Below are positions 21,983 through 31,306 of a DNA stretch of 64,000 nucleotides, one piece after another. Both the position numbers and the translations under genes were made by a program. The stretch comes from JBOCEF01 sp050586345 (GTDB lineage: Bacteria > Pseudomonadota > Alphaproteobacteria > Rhodobacterales > Rhodobacteraceae): NCBI RefSeq assembly GCF_050586345.1, contig NZ_JBOCEF010000004.1:62001-126000 (forward strand). Direction: 5' to 3'. How positions within the stretch are numbered: position 1 is the first letter of the stretch; every line of letters starts with the position of its first letter. Under the pieces are notes generated by a model, which saw only the letters and a list, made by a program, of their open reading frames with translations, was not told the origin of the DNA and did no database searches.

Positions 21983-23788
21983 TCACTCCGCCGCGGCGAG
22001 GTATCCGCGCCAGCCGCCATGGCGGGTGACGTCCTCGGCCCCCTGGACGCCCGAGGCCTCCACCAGGAAGCCCTTCGCCGATCCGCCCCCCTCCAGCGCC
22101 ACCGCGCCGATGGTCAGGGGCGCGGGAATGCCCTTCATGAAGCCGCCCATCTCGGCCAGCGGCATGGCCCAGACCTCCACCTCGATCTCGCCGCCCCGCT
22201 CGATCCGCAGAAGCCCCGGGCGCTTGGGCGGGCCGCCCGGCAGCGCATAGAGCCGGTAGCAGGGCGCCGTCCGCGCCGCCTTCAGGAACCGCGCGCCGCG
22301 ATCCGTCAGCTCGTGATTCAGCGGCAGGCCCGACATGTGCGCGCCGCAGACCACCAGCTCGATCTCGTCCACCCCGGCCGCGGGCTCCACCGCCGCGGGC
22401 GCGGGCGGCACATGCCCCGTCGCCCCCGCGGGCCGCCCCGCCGCACTCTCCATCGCCTGCGCCAGCGCGGCGCACAGCCCGTCGGTCCCCTTGCGCCCGA
22501 GGAAGGTCACCGACCCGGGCCGCCCGTCCGAGCGCGCCGGCGCCGGCCCCGCGATCCCGCACATGTCCAGCAGGTTCACGAAATTCGTGTAGGTCCCGAG
22601 ATTGGAGTTCGGCGTGATCGGGTCGGCCTCGAGATCCGCCACCGTGTAGAAGGTCGGAATGGTCGGCACGCAGAGCGCATCCAGCCCGGCCATCGCCTCC
22701 TCCGCCACGCGCCCCAGCTCGCGCAGCCGGTAGATGCCGCGGAAGGCGTCGTCGGCGGTCAGCCCGATGGCCTTTCCGACCACCGCGCGGGTGGTGGGAT
22801 GCACCGCCTCGGGGTCCTTCGCCATCAACTCCCCGATCTGCACGTGCCGCTCGGCCACCCAGGCGCCTTCATAGAGCATGTGCGCCACGTCATAGAGCGG
22901 GCGGAAATCGAGCGGCACGATCTCGGCCCCCAGCCCCGCCAGCATCTCCTTCGCCGCCTCGAACGCCGCTTCCTGCACCGCATCGCCGAAGAACTCCGCC
23001 GTGGCCGCATCCGGCACGCCGATCCGCAGCTTCGGCGGCAGCGCGGCGGGCGCGACGGGGATGTCGCGCGAGAACGCATCCGCCGGGTCATAGCCCTCGG
23101 CCGCCGCATAGGCGTCCCAGGCGTCGGCCACCGTCAGCGCGAAGATCGAGATGGTATCCAGCGTCCGGCAGGCGGGGATCATGCCGGAGGCCGAGAGCGT
23201 CCCCAGCGTCGGCTTCAGCCCCACGATCCCGTTCAGCGCCGCCGGAACCCGCCCCGAGCCCGCCGTGTCGGTCCCGAGCGAGAACGTCACCAGCCCGTGC
23301 CCCACCGCGACACCGGAGCCGCCCGAGGACCCGCCCGGCACGATCTCGGGGTCCAGCGCGTTCTTCGGGGCGCCGTAAGGCGTGCGCACGCCCACCAGCC
23401 CGGTGGCGAACTGGTCGAGATTGGTCTTGCCGATCAGCAGCGCCCCCGCCGCGCGCAGCTTGCCCACCACGAAAGCGTCCTTCTCGGGCATGTATTCCCA
23501 GGCCGGGCAGGCCGCGGTGGTGGGAATGCCCGCCGCGTCGATATTGTCCTTGGCCGCGAAGGGCGCGCCCCAGAGCGGCATGGACGGGTCATACGGCCCC
23601 AGCGCCTCGGCCTCGGCCAGCACGTCCGCGATGGGGCGCAGGTGGATGAAAATGCACGGATCGCCGACCGCCTCGATGCGCCGGTAGACCTCCTCCACCA
23701 CCTGCGCCGGGGTCGCGCCCGCGGCATAGGCCGCGCGCAGGGCCGGAAGGGTGAAGGGCAGCTCGCAAATCGCTTCGGGTGAAAGCAT
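21983..23788 (-). CDS. atzF: Allophanate hydrolase AtzF
   Basis: The 601-residue product is an amidase-signature enzyme that hydrolyses allophanate to ammonia and CO2, the last step of biuret and s-triazine breakdown. The Ser-cisSer-Lys triad is visible: Lys80 in FAAKDNID, the GGSSGGSG loop at 152-159 and Ser178 in GTDTAGSGR. The C-terminal domain (about 430-601, with SGLPLNHELTDRGARF and the ending GGWRGYLAAAE) is the extra AtzF/DUR1 domain that separates it from ordinary amidases. It is the last gene of an operon with a peptide-type ABC transporter, which therefore probably imports a urea-derived or amide compound. No urea carboxylase gene is adjacent. Confidence 0.93.
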   Translation of the reverse strand: MLSPEAICELPFTLPALRAAYAAGATPAQVVEEVYRRIEAVGDPCIFIHLRPIADVLAEAEALGPYDPSMPLWGAPFAAKDNIDAAGIPTTAACPAWEYMPEKDAFVVGKLRAAGALLIGKTNLDQFATGLVGVRTPYGAPKNALDPEIVPGGSSGGSGVAVGHGLVTFSLGTDTAGSGRVPAALNGIVGLKPTLGTLSASGMIPACRTLDTISIFALTVADAWDAYAAAEGYDPADAFSRDIPVAPAALPPKLRIGVPDAATAEFFGDAVQEAAFEAAKEMLAGLGAEIVPLDFRPLYDVAHMLYEGAWVAERHVQIGELMAKDPEAVHPTTRAVVGKAIGLTADDAFRGIYRLRELGRVAEEAMAGLDALCVPTIPTFYTVADLEADPITPNSNLGTYTNFVNLLDMCGIAGPAPARSDGRPGSVTFLGRKGTDGLCAALAQAMESAAGRPAGATGHVPPAPAAVEPAAGVDEIELVVCGAHMSGLPLNHELTDRGARFLKAARTAPCYRLYALPGGPPKRPGLLRIERGGEIEVEVWAMPLAEMGGFMKGIPAPLTIGAVALEGGGSAKGFLVEASGVQGAEDVTRHGGWRGYLAAAE

Positions 23789-23808
23789 CGGGGTCGTCTC
23801 CGGTCTAT

Positions 23809-25437
23809 TCAGGCCGCTCTTGCAGGCGGCTGGGGGGCCGCGGCGAGAAGCGCGCGGGTATAGTCATGGGCCGGGGCGGACATCACCTGCGCCGCCGGGC
23901 CCCGCTCGATGATCTCGCCGCCCTTCATCACCAGCACCTCGTCGCACAGAAGCCGGACGACATTGAGGTCATGGGACACGAACAGGAGCGACAGGCCAAG
24001 CCGCGCGCGCAGGTCCGCCAGCAGGTTCAGCACCACCGCCTGGATCGAGACGTCGAGCGCGGCGGTCGGCTCGTCCAGCACCAGCAGTTTGGGTTCCAGC
24101 GCCACGGCGCGGGCGATGCCGACGCGGGCCTTCTGGCCGCCCGAGAGCTGGTGCGGGAAGCGGGTCAGCAGCGGGCGCGGCAGGCCCACCAGGTCCGCCA
24201 GTTCTTCGACGCGGGCGGCGCGGGCCTTGCCGGAAAGGCCGCCGAGGCGGGCCAGCGGCTCGGCGATCGACTGCGCGGCGGAATGGCGGGGGTTGAGGCT
24301 GTCGGTCGCATCCTGGAACACCATCTGGATGGCGCCGCGGGCCGGGTGGCGGGCGAAACGGGCGGCGGGGGTGGCGGTGAGGTCCTCGCCCCCGAACAGG
24401 ATCCGGCCCCCGGTCGGGTCGGTCAGGCGCACGATGGCCTCGGAGGTGGTGGACTTGCCCGAGCCGCTTTCCCCGACCAGCCCGACCGAGGCCCCGGCCT
24501 TGATGTCGAAGCTGACGCCCTTCACGGCATGGACCGGGCCGGACTTGCCCTGGAAAGTCATCCGCAGGTCCTCGACCTTCAGCAGAACCTCGTCCGAAAG
24601 CGGCGGGCGCGGGGCTTCCGGGGGGCGGGTCTCGGCGGGGAGGAGTTCGCGCAGGCCGCCGCCGATGCGCGGGGTCGCGTCGGCGAGGCGGCGCGTATAG
24701 GGGTGCTGGGGATCAGCGAAGATGGCCGCCGGGTCGCCGGTCTCCACCACCGCGCCGTCCTTCATCACCACGATCCGGTCGCAATATTCGGCGGCCAGCC
24801 CGAGGTCATGGGTGATGAGCATCGAGGACATCTCGCGCGCGCGGACCAGGTCGCGCACCAGGTCCATCACCGCCTTCTGGGTGGTGATGTCGAGGCCGGT
24901 GGTCGGCTCATCCGCGATCAGCAGGCGCGGATCGCAGGCGAGGGCTATGGCGATGACGATGCGCTGGCACATGCCGCCCGAAAGCTCGAACGGATAGGCG
25001 TGATAGCGCGCCTCGGGGTCGTTGATCTTCACCGCTTCCAGCGCCTCGATGGCCTTCTGCTTCGCGTCCTGGCGGTCGGCGCGGGAATGGCGCAGCAGGA
25101 CGTCCTCGATCTGCTTGCCGACCTTGCGGATGGGGTTGAGCGCGGCGCGGGGGTTCTGGAAGATCATCGAGATCTCGCGCCCCCGCAGCGCCTGCATGTC
25201 CTTCTCGGACGCCCGGCGCAGGTCGACGCCGCGGTATTCCACCTCTCCGGCGGTGATCTTGCCGCCGGCGTCGAGGATCCGCATCAGGGCGTAGGAGGTC
25301 ACGGACTTGCCCGAGCCGCTTTCCCCGACGACGCCCAGGATCTCTCCCGCGCCGACCGAGAGGTCGACGCCCCGCAGCGCCTCGACCCCGCCCTTGCGGG
25401 TCTGGAAGGCGACCCTCAGCCCTTCGATCTTCAGCAT
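23809..25437 (-). CDS. ABC transporter, two fused ATPase domains (DppD-DppF type)
   Basis: The 542-residue product carries two complete ABC ATPase domains, as in YejF and GsiA. The first has GESGSGKS near 37, LSGGM and LLIADEPTTGLD; the second has GESGSGKS near 322, LSGGQ and LLVLDEPTAALD. Both halves carry the oligopeptide-family C-terminal extension (DPQHPYTRRLADATP and SAPAHDYTRALLAAAP). It powers the permease pair encoded just upstream (25441-27341). The gene starts 3 bases after the DppC-type stop and ends 20 bases before atzF. Confidence 0.95.
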   Translation of the reverse strand: MLKIEGLRVAFQTRKGGVEALRGVDLSVGAGEILGVVGESGSGKSVTSYALMRILDAGGKITAGEVEYRGVDLRRASEKDMQALRGREISMIFQNPRAALNPIRKVGKQIEDVLLRHSRADRQDAKQKAIEALEAVKINDPEARYHAYPFELSGGMCQRIVIAIALACDPRLLIADEPTTGLDITTQKAVMDLVRDLVRAREMSSMLITHDLGLAAEYCDRIVVMKDGAVVETGDPAAIFADPQHPYTRRLADATPRIGGGLRELLPAETRPPEAPRPPLSDEVLLKVEDLRMTFQGKSGPVHAVKGVSFDIKAGASVGLVGESGSGKSTTSEAIVRLTDPTGGRILFGGEDLTATPAARFARHPARGAIQMVFQDATDSLNPRHSAAQSIAEPLARLGGLSGKARAARVEELADLVGLPRPLLTRFPHQLSGGQKARVGIARAVALEPKLLVLDEPTAALDVSIQAVVLNLLADLRARLGLSLLFVSHDLNVVRLLCDEVLVMKGGEIIERGPAAQVMSAPAHDYTRALLAAAPQPPARAA

Positions 25438-25440
25438 GGC

Positions 25441-26322
25441 TCAGGTCCTCCGGCGCGGGTCGACCATGTCGCGCAGACCGTCGCCCAGCAGGTTGAAGGT
25501 GAAGACGGCGAGCATCAGCCACAGGCCCGGGAACAGCGCGAGCCACCATTCGCCCGAGACGATGTAGTTGGCGCCCTCGGCCACCATGATCCCCCATTCG
25601 GGGGTGGGCGGGCGCACGCCGAGGCCGATGAACGACAGGCCCGCGGCGTTGAGGATCGCCCAGCCGAGATTGAGCGAGACCTGCACCATCATCGGCGGCA
25701 GGGCGTTGGGGAAGACGTGGACGGCCAGCGTCCGAAGTTCCGAGTTCCCCGCCAGCCGCGCCGCCCGGGCGAAGCCCGCGTCGCGGCGGATGTTCACCTC
25801 GGCCCGCACCAGGCGGGCGTAGAAGGGCGTGTTGATGACCGCGGTGGCGTAGACGATGTTCTCGACCGTGTTGCCCAGCGCGGCGACGATGCCCATGGCG
25901 AGGACGAAGAGCGGGAAGGCCATGATGGTGTCGAGCACGCGGTTGAGCGCGGCGTCCACCCAGCCCCCGCGCCAGCCCGCCCAGGCGCCGAGGATCGAGC
26001 CCGCGACGAAGGACAGGGCGACGGCGGCGACCGAGATGGTCAGGTCGAGCCGCGTGGCCACGAGGACGCGGGAGAACACGTCCCGCCCCAGCGCGTCGGT
26101 GCCGAACCAGTGGGCGGCCGAGGGGGGCTGGAGCGCCTGCGCGGAGTTGGATTCCAGCGGGTCGTAAGGCGCCAGCGCCGGGCCGAAGATCGCGCAGCCG
26201 AGGAAGAAGGCCAGCATCGCGAAGGCCAGCGCCGTCACGGGGTTGGAGCGCAGCACGTAACCCACGTGGGCCAGCGCGCCGGAGCGGGGGGAGGCGGTCT
26301 GTTTCATCGCGATCTCCGCCAT
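25441..26322 (-). CDS. ABC transporter permease, DppC/OppC family
   Basis: The 293-residue product has about six membrane helices, the N-terminal domain of OppC proteins (NPVTALAFAMLAFFLGCAIFGPALAPYDPLESN) and HWFGTDALGRDVFSRVLVATR, the family signature. The ATPase-contact loop is EVNIRRDAGFARAARLAGNS. It ends in GDGLRDMVDPRRRT, the typical C-terminus. Its ATG at 26322 overlaps the DppB-type stop as TGATG. With the other operon genes it forms a peptide/nickel/glutathione-type importer. Confidence 0.95.
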   Translation of the reverse strand: MAEIAMKQTASPRSGALAHVGYVLRSNPVTALAFAMLAFFLGCAIFGPALAPYDPLESNSAQALQPPSAAHWFGTDALGRDVFSRVLVATRLDLTISVAAVALSFVAGSILGAWAGWRGGWVDAALNRVLDTIMAFPLFVLAMGIVAALGNTVENIVYATAVINTPFYARLVRAEVNIRRDAGFARAARLAGNSELRTLAVHVFPNALPPMMVQVSLNLGWAILNAAGLSFIGLGVRPPTPEWGIMVAEGANYIVSGEWWLALFPGLWLMLAVFTFNLLGDGLRDMVDPRRRT

Positions 26323-27341
26323 CAGTTCAGCCCGATCCGCGGGTCGATCAGCGCATAGGCGAGATCCACCACCAGGTTCAGCGCCACGAAGAGAAGCGCC
26401 ATCGCCAGCACGAAGCCCTGCACGGCGGCGTAGTCCGAGACCACCAGCGCCTCGACCGCGTAAGAGCCGATGCCGGGCCAGGAAAACACCTTTTCGACCA
26501 GCACGTTGGCGCCGAGGCTGAACGAAAACACCATGCCCAGCGTGGTCACCACCGGCAGCAGCGCGTTGCGCAGCCCGTAGCCCCAGAGGACCTTGCGCCG
26601 GGTCAGGCCCGCGGCCCGCGCGGTGCGGATGAAGTCCGATGACAGGGCCGAGAGCATCGCCGCCCGGGTCATCCGCGCGATGGGCGCCAGGGTGAACAGC
26701 GCCAGGGTGATCGCGGGCAGCGCCAGCTGCGCCAGCGCGCCGCGCCAGGCCGCCCAATCGCCCGCGACGGCGGCGTCGATAAGGTAGAAGCCCGTGACCG
26801 GATCGGGGGGCAGGTGCATGAAGTCGAGCCGCCCGAGCGGCGAGGGCGCGATCCCCAGCAGGTAGTAGAACACGTAGACCAGCACGATCCCGGTGAAGAA
26901 GGTCGGCAGCGACACGCCCGCCGTCACCAGCACCCGGCAGGCATGGTCGATCCAGCTGCCCGGCCGCGTCGCCGCCGCCACGCCCAGCGGCAGCGCCACG
27001 AGGCAGGAGAGCAGCAGCGCGCAGAGCGTCAGTTCCAGCGACGCGGGCAGGCGCGCGGCGAGGTCCTGCGCCACCGGCTGGCCGGTCGACAGCGATTGCC
27101 CGAGGTCCCCGCGCGCGAGGTCCGACAGGTAGGACAGGAACTGCACCGGCAGCGGCTGGTCGAGGCCGAGGGCGGCGCGGATCTCGGCGATGGAGGCCTC
27201 ATCCGCCGCGGGACCGGCGAAATAGGCCGCCGGATCGCCCGGCAGGGCGCGGGTCAGCAAAAAGCTGATCAGCACCACGCCGAAGGCGACCGGCACGGCC
27301 TGGGCCAGGCGGCCCAGGACCAGTTTCAGGCGCGTCGGCAT
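26322..27341 (-). CDS. ABC transporter permease, DppB/OppB family
   Basis: The 339-residue product has the DppB layout. The first helix with LISFLLTRALPGDPAAYFAGP is followed by GLDQPLPVQFLSYLSDLARGDLGQSL and the TMD core SLELTLCALLLSCLVALPLG. The coupling loop is MLSALSSDFIRTARAAGLTRRKVLWGYGLRNA, and the end is DLAYALIDPRIGLN. It starts with a TGATG overlap on the binding-protein gene and overlaps dppC-like in the same way, so translation of the whole transporter is linked. Confidence 0.95.
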   Translation of the reverse strand: MPTRLKLVLGRLAQAVPVAFGVVLISFLLTRALPGDPAAYFAGPAADEASIAEIRAALGLDQPLPVQFLSYLSDLARGDLGQSLSTGQPVAQDLAARLPASLELTLCALLLSCLVALPLGVAAATRPGSWIDHACRVLVTAGVSLPTFFTGIVLVYVFYYLLGIAPSPLGRLDFMHLPPDPVTGFYLIDAAVAGDWAAWRGALAQLALPAITLALFTLAPIARMTRAAMLSALSSDFIRTARAAGLTRRKVLWGYGLRNALLPVVTTLGMVFSFSLGANVLVEKVFSWPGIGSYAVEALVVSDYAAVQGFVLAMALLFVALNLVVDLAYALIDPRIGLN

Positions 27342-28957
27342 CAGGCCGACACCGGCCGGATCGGGCGCACGTCGAGCTGGCGGTGGAACCAGAACTCGTA
27401 GCCCTCGGCGCCGGTCATGGCGACGTTCAGCGCGGGCTGCCAGAGCGGGATGCGCGGCAGGTCCTCGAACGCCATCTGGAACATGCGCTTGATGTTCGGC
27501 GCGTAGGCCGGGTCGTCCATCGGGATGTGGAGCGTGTCGTCGACGAGCTGCTCCATCTCCGGCACCGAGTAGTTCGAGGAGTTGAACAGGTGCCCCTTCT
27601 TGTAGGCCCAGAAGAAATAGTAATCGGGGGTGTTCAGCCAGCCGCCGAAATTCTCGAGATGCAGCGGCAGGCGCTTTTCCACCAGCGCGGCGGTGCGCCA
27701 GTTGGCGCCGGGGATCTTCTCGATGGTGGTCTTGATGCCGATCTTCGCGAAGGCCTCCTGGCACAGCAGCGCGGTCGGCTCCATCCAGTCGGCGAGGCCG
27801 AGGGAGATCGAGAGCGGGACTTCGAACCCGTCCTTGTACCCGGACATGGCCATGAATTCCTTGGCCTTTTCCAGGTCCTCGGCATAGCCCGAGGGGCGCG
27901 GCCAGGCCAGCTCGTCATAGCCCTCGGCCGGGCCCCACATCGGGGCGCCGCGGCCGTAAGCGGCGGTCTGGAAGATCGCCTCGTAGGGGATGGCATAGGC
28001 CAGCGCCTTGCGGACATTGGCGTCCTGGAACGGCTCGAAGCTGAAGTTCGGGCAGAGGCAGTGGATGCAGTTCTCGATCGGCGTCGAGTAGACGTCGACC
28101 TTCGGGTTGGCGTCGAGCTCGGCCGCGTCCTTGTTGGGGATGTTGAAGGACATCTGCACGTCGCCGCGCTCGATCAGCGCGCGGCGGGTGGCGGGGGACG
28201 GCGCCTCGCGCACCACCACGCGCTTGTAGGCCGGGAGGGGGCCGCCGACCCAGGAATCGTTGCGCTCATAGACCAGCTGCTGGCCCTGGTCCCAGCGCAG
28301 CACCTTGTAGGCGCCGGAGCCCGCGGGGGTCTTGTGCAGGTACTCCATCGCCCAGGGATCCTCGGCGGTGGCGTTGGCCTTGGCGACGGCGGAGTTGATG
28401 ATGAAGGGGACGGGGACGGCGAGGTCGGGGATCGACAGCTTGGAGGGCTTGTCGAGGGTGACGGTGAAGGTCTCCTCGTCCACCGCGGCGAACTGGTCGG
28501 GGCGGATCAGCCCGCCCGCCTTCATCTGCACGGTGGGGAAGCCGCCGACCGAGACGGCGCGGTCGAAGGACCATTTCACGTCCTCGGCCGTCACCTTCTT
28601 GCCGTCCCAGAAGGTGGCGCCCGGCTTGAGCTTGAAGGTGATGACGAGGCCGTCATCGGAGACGGACCAGCTTTCGGCCAGCTCGGGGACGATCTCGGAA
28701 TAATCGTAGGAGAAGCCGCCGCCCGGCGCTTCCTTGGCGCCGAAGCTGACCAGCCGGTCATAGCAGTTGACCGAGACCTGGTAGGAGGGGCGGTTGGTGC
28801 CGGTGCGGTGCAGGTCGAGGCTGTTGATGGTCTGGCCCGACACCACCACCAGCACGTCGCCCGAGGCGGCGGCGGCGGGCAGGACCTTGAGGAACGGCAG
28901 CGCCGCGGCGGCGCCCGCGGCGGTTTTCAGGAAGTCTCGGCGGGTGGGGCGGGTCAT
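27341..28957 (-). CDS. ABC transporter solute-binding protein, family 5 (Tat-exported)
   Basis: The 538-residue product carries a twin-arginine signal (MTRPTRRDFLKTAAGAAAALPFLKVLPAAAA) and a family-5 solute-binding domain with VPELAESWSVSDDGLVITFKLKPGATFWDGKKVTAEDVKWSFDRA. Such proteins bind peptides, opines, glutathione or nickel chelates. The linked atzF suggests an amide-rich nitrogen compound, but this is inference. It is the first gene of the transporter-atzF operon and is divergent from the LysR regulator at 29105, with 147 bases between. Confidence 0.94.
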   Translation of the reverse strand: MTRPTRRDFLKTAAGAAAALPFLKVLPAAAASGDVLVVVSGQTINSLDLHRTGTNRPSYQVSVNCYDRLVSFGAKEAPGGGFSYDYSEIVPELAESWSVSDDGLVITFKLKPGATFWDGKKVTAEDVKWSFDRAVSVGGFPTVQMKAGGLIRPDQFAAVDEETFTVTLDKPSKLSIPDLAVPVPFIINSAVAKANATAEDPWAMEYLHKTPAGSGAYKVLRWDQGQQLVYERNDSWVGGPLPAYKRVVVREAPSPATRRALIERGDVQMSFNIPNKDAAELDANPKVDVYSTPIENCIHCLCPNFSFEPFQDANVRKALAYAIPYEAIFQTAAYGRGAPMWGPAEGYDELAWPRPSGYAEDLEKAKEFMAMSGYKDGFEVPLSISLGLADWMEPTALLCQEAFAKIGIKTTIEKIPGANWRTAALVEKRLPLHLENFGGWLNTPDYYFFWAYKKGHLFNSSNYSVPEMEQLVDDTLHIPMDDPAYAPNIKRMFQMAFEDLPRIPLWQPALNVAMTGAEGYEFWFHRQLDVRPIRPVSA

Positions 28958-29053
28958 GGCGGTCTCTCTCCTGTCGCGGGGGCCTGCCGGGCACGGGACG
29001 GCGGGCGAAACGGTCGAGGCAGAGCGTGGACCGGGACTTGCGTTCGCATCCAG

Positions 29054-29062
29054 TGCTATGAT
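29054..29062 (+). promoter_or_regulatory. Extended -10 promoter element before the LysR gene
   Basis: TGCTATGAT is a near-perfect extended -10 box (TGnTATAAT). Transcription would begin near 29069, which leaves an ATG at 29075 almost leaderless and favours translation from the ATG at 29105. Confidence 0.5.
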
Positions 29063-29104
29063 TTCACAGAACCGATGCAAAAATTCGAACGGTCGGGGGC
29101 GGAG

Positions 29105-30004
29105 ATGCGACACCTGAAGATCTACGACATGATCGAGGCGGTCACCCGGGCGGGCTCGATCCGCAAGGCGGCCGAGGACATCAACATGACGGCCTCGGCC
29201 CTCAACCGCCGGATCCAGGGCTTCGAGGAGGAGTTCGGGACCGAGATCTTCGAGCGGCTGCCGCGCGGGATGCGGCTGAACCCGGCGGGGGAGCTTCTGC
29301 TGCACCATATCCGCGCCCAGCGCAGCGACATGGCGCGGGTGCGCAGCCAGGTGGCGGACCTGTCGGGGGTGCGGCGGGGGCACGTGTCGATCGCGTGCAG
29401 CCAGGCGCTGCTGCCCTATTTCCTGCCGCGCCAGATCGCGATCTACCGGCGCGACCACCCCGGCGTGACCTTCGACGTGCGGGTGCGCGACCGGGTGCAG
29501 GCCGAACAGGACCTGGTGAATTTCGAGAGCGACCTCGCGCTGGTGTTCGAACCGGCGCACATGGTGGATTTCGAGGTGATCCACGCCGCCGCGCAGCCGG
29601 TCTGCGCGGTGATGTCGGCGGCGCATCCGCTGGCGGGGCGGCGCGAGCTGCGCCTGCGCGACTGCCTCGATTACGACCTGATCCTGCCGGGGGCGCGCTA
29701 TGGCGTGCGGTTCCTGCTGGACCGCGCGGCCAAGCGGATCGGGCGGGTGCTGGAACCGGCGGTGGAGACCGAGAGCTTCGAGATGATCCGCTATCACGCC
29801 GCTTTCGGGCAGGGGGTGGGGTTCCAGATCCCCATCGGCCTCGACATCTCCCGCCAGCCGGACATCGCCTTCGCGCCGCTGTCGGAAAAGGACGTGGCCA
29901 AGGGCGAATTGCTGCTGGGGCAGCTGCGCGGCCGGGCGCTGCCGGTCGCGTCGATCCGCTTTGCGCGGCAGGTGGCGGCGGCGCTGTCCGGGCTGCGCGG
30001 CTGA
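29105..30004 (+). CDS. LysR-family transcriptional regulator
   Basis: The 299-residue product has an N-terminal LysR helix-turn-helix (IYDMIEAVTRAGSIRKAAEDINMTASALNRRIQGFEEEFGTEIFERLPRGMRL) and a C-terminal effector domain beginning GHVSIACSQALLPYFLPRQIAIYRRDHPGV. It lies between the divergent transporter-atzF operon and the downstream BMP-transporter/biuret-hydrolase operon, so it is the obvious candidate to control both. A short motif TGCAAAAA appears in both flanking gaps (29076 and 30048). An ATG at 29075 would add ten residues but lacks a ribosome site. Confidence 0.93.
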   Translation: MRHLKIYDMIEAVTRAGSIRKAAEDINMTASALNRRIQGFEEEFGTEIFERLPRGMRLNPAGELLLHHIRAQRSDMARVRSQVADLSGVRRGHVSIACSQALLPYFLPRQIAIYRRDHPGVTFDVRVRDRVQAEQDLVNFESDLALVFEPAHMVDFEVIHAAAQPVCAVMSAAHPLAGRRELRLRDCLDYDLILPGARYGVRFLLDRAAKRIGRVLEPAVETESFEMIRYHAAFGQGVGFQIPIGLDISRQPDIAFAPLSEKDVAKGELLLGQLRGRALPVASIRFARQVAAALSGLRG

Positions 30005-30047
30005 CGCGGCGGCGCCCGGCCCGTCCGGGCGGCCCGGGCGCGAGCGT

Positions 30048-30059
30048 TGCAAAAAATGC
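30048..30059 (+). promoter_or_regulatory. Candidate regulator site before the BMP-transporter operon
   Basis: TGCAAAAAATGC, with TGCA at both ends, lies 113 bases before the binding-protein gene; a near copy, TGCAAAAATTCG, is at 29076-29087 in the divergent gap. A LysR half-site is a plausible but unproved reading. The rest of 30005-30171 shows no other feature. Confidence 0.3.
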
Positions 30060-30171
30060 ACCGCTCCGCTGAAAACTGAGCAGAAGACAATAGCGCTCCG
30101 CTCCCCCACGCTTTTCCTCGCGATTTTGGTTGCGCCGCAGCACGCAGGCGCCCGAGCCGAGGAGACCCGTG

Positions 30172-31293
30172 ATGAAACTTCCCTCCCTGTCCCGCCGTGG
30201 CGTCCTGATGGGCGGCGCCGCCCTTGCCGCCGCCTCCGCCACCGGCCTCTCGACCCGCCGCGCTTCGGCCGCCGGGGACCTGACCGTCGGCTTCATCTAT
30301 GTCGGGCCGAAGGACGACTTCGGCTACAACCAGGCCCATGCCGAGGGCGCCGCGGCGGTGAAGGCGCTGCCGGGCGTGACGGTGGTCGAGGAAGAGAACG
30401 TGGCCGAGACCGTGGACGTGCAGAAGTCCATGGAATCGATGATCAACTTCGACGGCGCGCAGCTGCTGTTCCCGACCTCGTTCGGCTATTTCGACCCGCA
30501 TATCCTGACCGTCGCGCCGAAATACCCCGACGTGCGCTTCCAGCACGCCGCGGGCCTGTGGTCGGCGGACAAGCACCCGATGAATGTCGGCTCCTACTTC
30601 GGGTATATCGGCATGGGCCAGTACCTGAACGGCATCACCGCGGGTCACGCCACGAAGACCAAGAAGATCGGCTTCGTCGCGGCCAAGCCGATCCCGCAGG
30701 TGCTGCTGAACATCAACTCGTTCCTGCTGGGCGCCCGGGCGGTGGACCCGGAGATCACCTGCCAGGTGATCTTCACCGGCGAATGGTCGCTGGCGGTGAA
30801 GGAGGCCGAGGCCACCAACGCGCTGGCCGATGCGGGCTGCGACGTGATCACCTGCCACGTGGACGGCCCGAAGGTGGTGATGGAGACGGCGGCGGGCCGC
30901 GACTGCTTCATCTGCGGCTACCACGCCAACCAGTCGCCGCTGGCGCCGGAGAAATACCTGACGGGCGCCGAGTGGAACTGGGCGGGCGTCTATACCGGCA
31001 TGGTCAAGACGGTGCAGGAGGGCGGGACGATCCCGAACTTCGTGCGCGGCGGTCTCGCCGACGGGTTCATCAAGATGTCGCCGCTGGGCCCCGCCGTCTC
31101 GGGCGCCGCCCGCGCCCAGTTCATGGACGCCAAGGCGGTGATCGAGAAGGGCGGCTTCTCGGTCATCAAGGGGCCGCTCAACGACAACAAGGGCAATGTC
31201 ATCGCGACCGCGGGGCAGGAGTTCGTGGAGAGCGACATCGCGCTCGAGTCCATGGATTACCTGGTCGAGGGCGTGATCGGCTCGACCTCCTGA
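30172..31293 (+). CDS. BMP-family (BmpA/Med-like) ABC transporter binding protein
   Basis: The 373-residue product has a Tat-like signal (MKLPSLSRRGVLMGGAALAAASATGL) and a BMP fold: TVGFIYVGPKDDFGYNQAHAEG, QLLFPTSFGYFDPHILTVAPKYPDVRFQHAAG and IGFVAAKPIPQVLLNINSFLLGAR. BMP proteins usually feed purine-nucleoside importers. Here the operon continues with two permeases, an AmiF-like amidase, biuret hydrolase, the ATPase and a second hydrolase, so the ligand is more likely a urea-like or amide compound (inference). The ATG at 30172 follows GAGGAGACCCGTG. Confidence 0.92.
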   Translation: MKLPSLSRRGVLMGGAALAAASATGLSTRRASAAGDLTVGFIYVGPKDDFGYNQAHAEGAAAVKALPGVTVVEEENVAETVDVQKSMESMINFDGAQLLFPTSFGYFDPHILTVAPKYPDVRFQHAAGLWSADKHPMNVGSYFGYIGMGQYLNGITAGHATKTKKIGFVAAKPIPQVLLNINSFLLGARAVDPEITCQVIFTGEWSLAVKEAEATNALADAGCDVITCHVDGPKVVMETAAGRDCFICGYHANQSPLAPEKYLTGAEWNWAGVYTGMVKTVQEGGTIPNFVRGGLADGFIKMSPLGPAVSGAARAQFMDAKAVIEKGGFSVIKGPLNDNKGNVIATAGQEFVESDIALESMDYLVEGVIGSTS

Positions 31294-31306
31294 TCGGGGC
31301 TGCGGG

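Noticed and set aside
23779..26358. 859-codon plus-strand frame antisense to the ABC transporter
   Set aside because: High His/Arg/Gln shadow product; the opposite strand encodes a complete double ATPase and permease.
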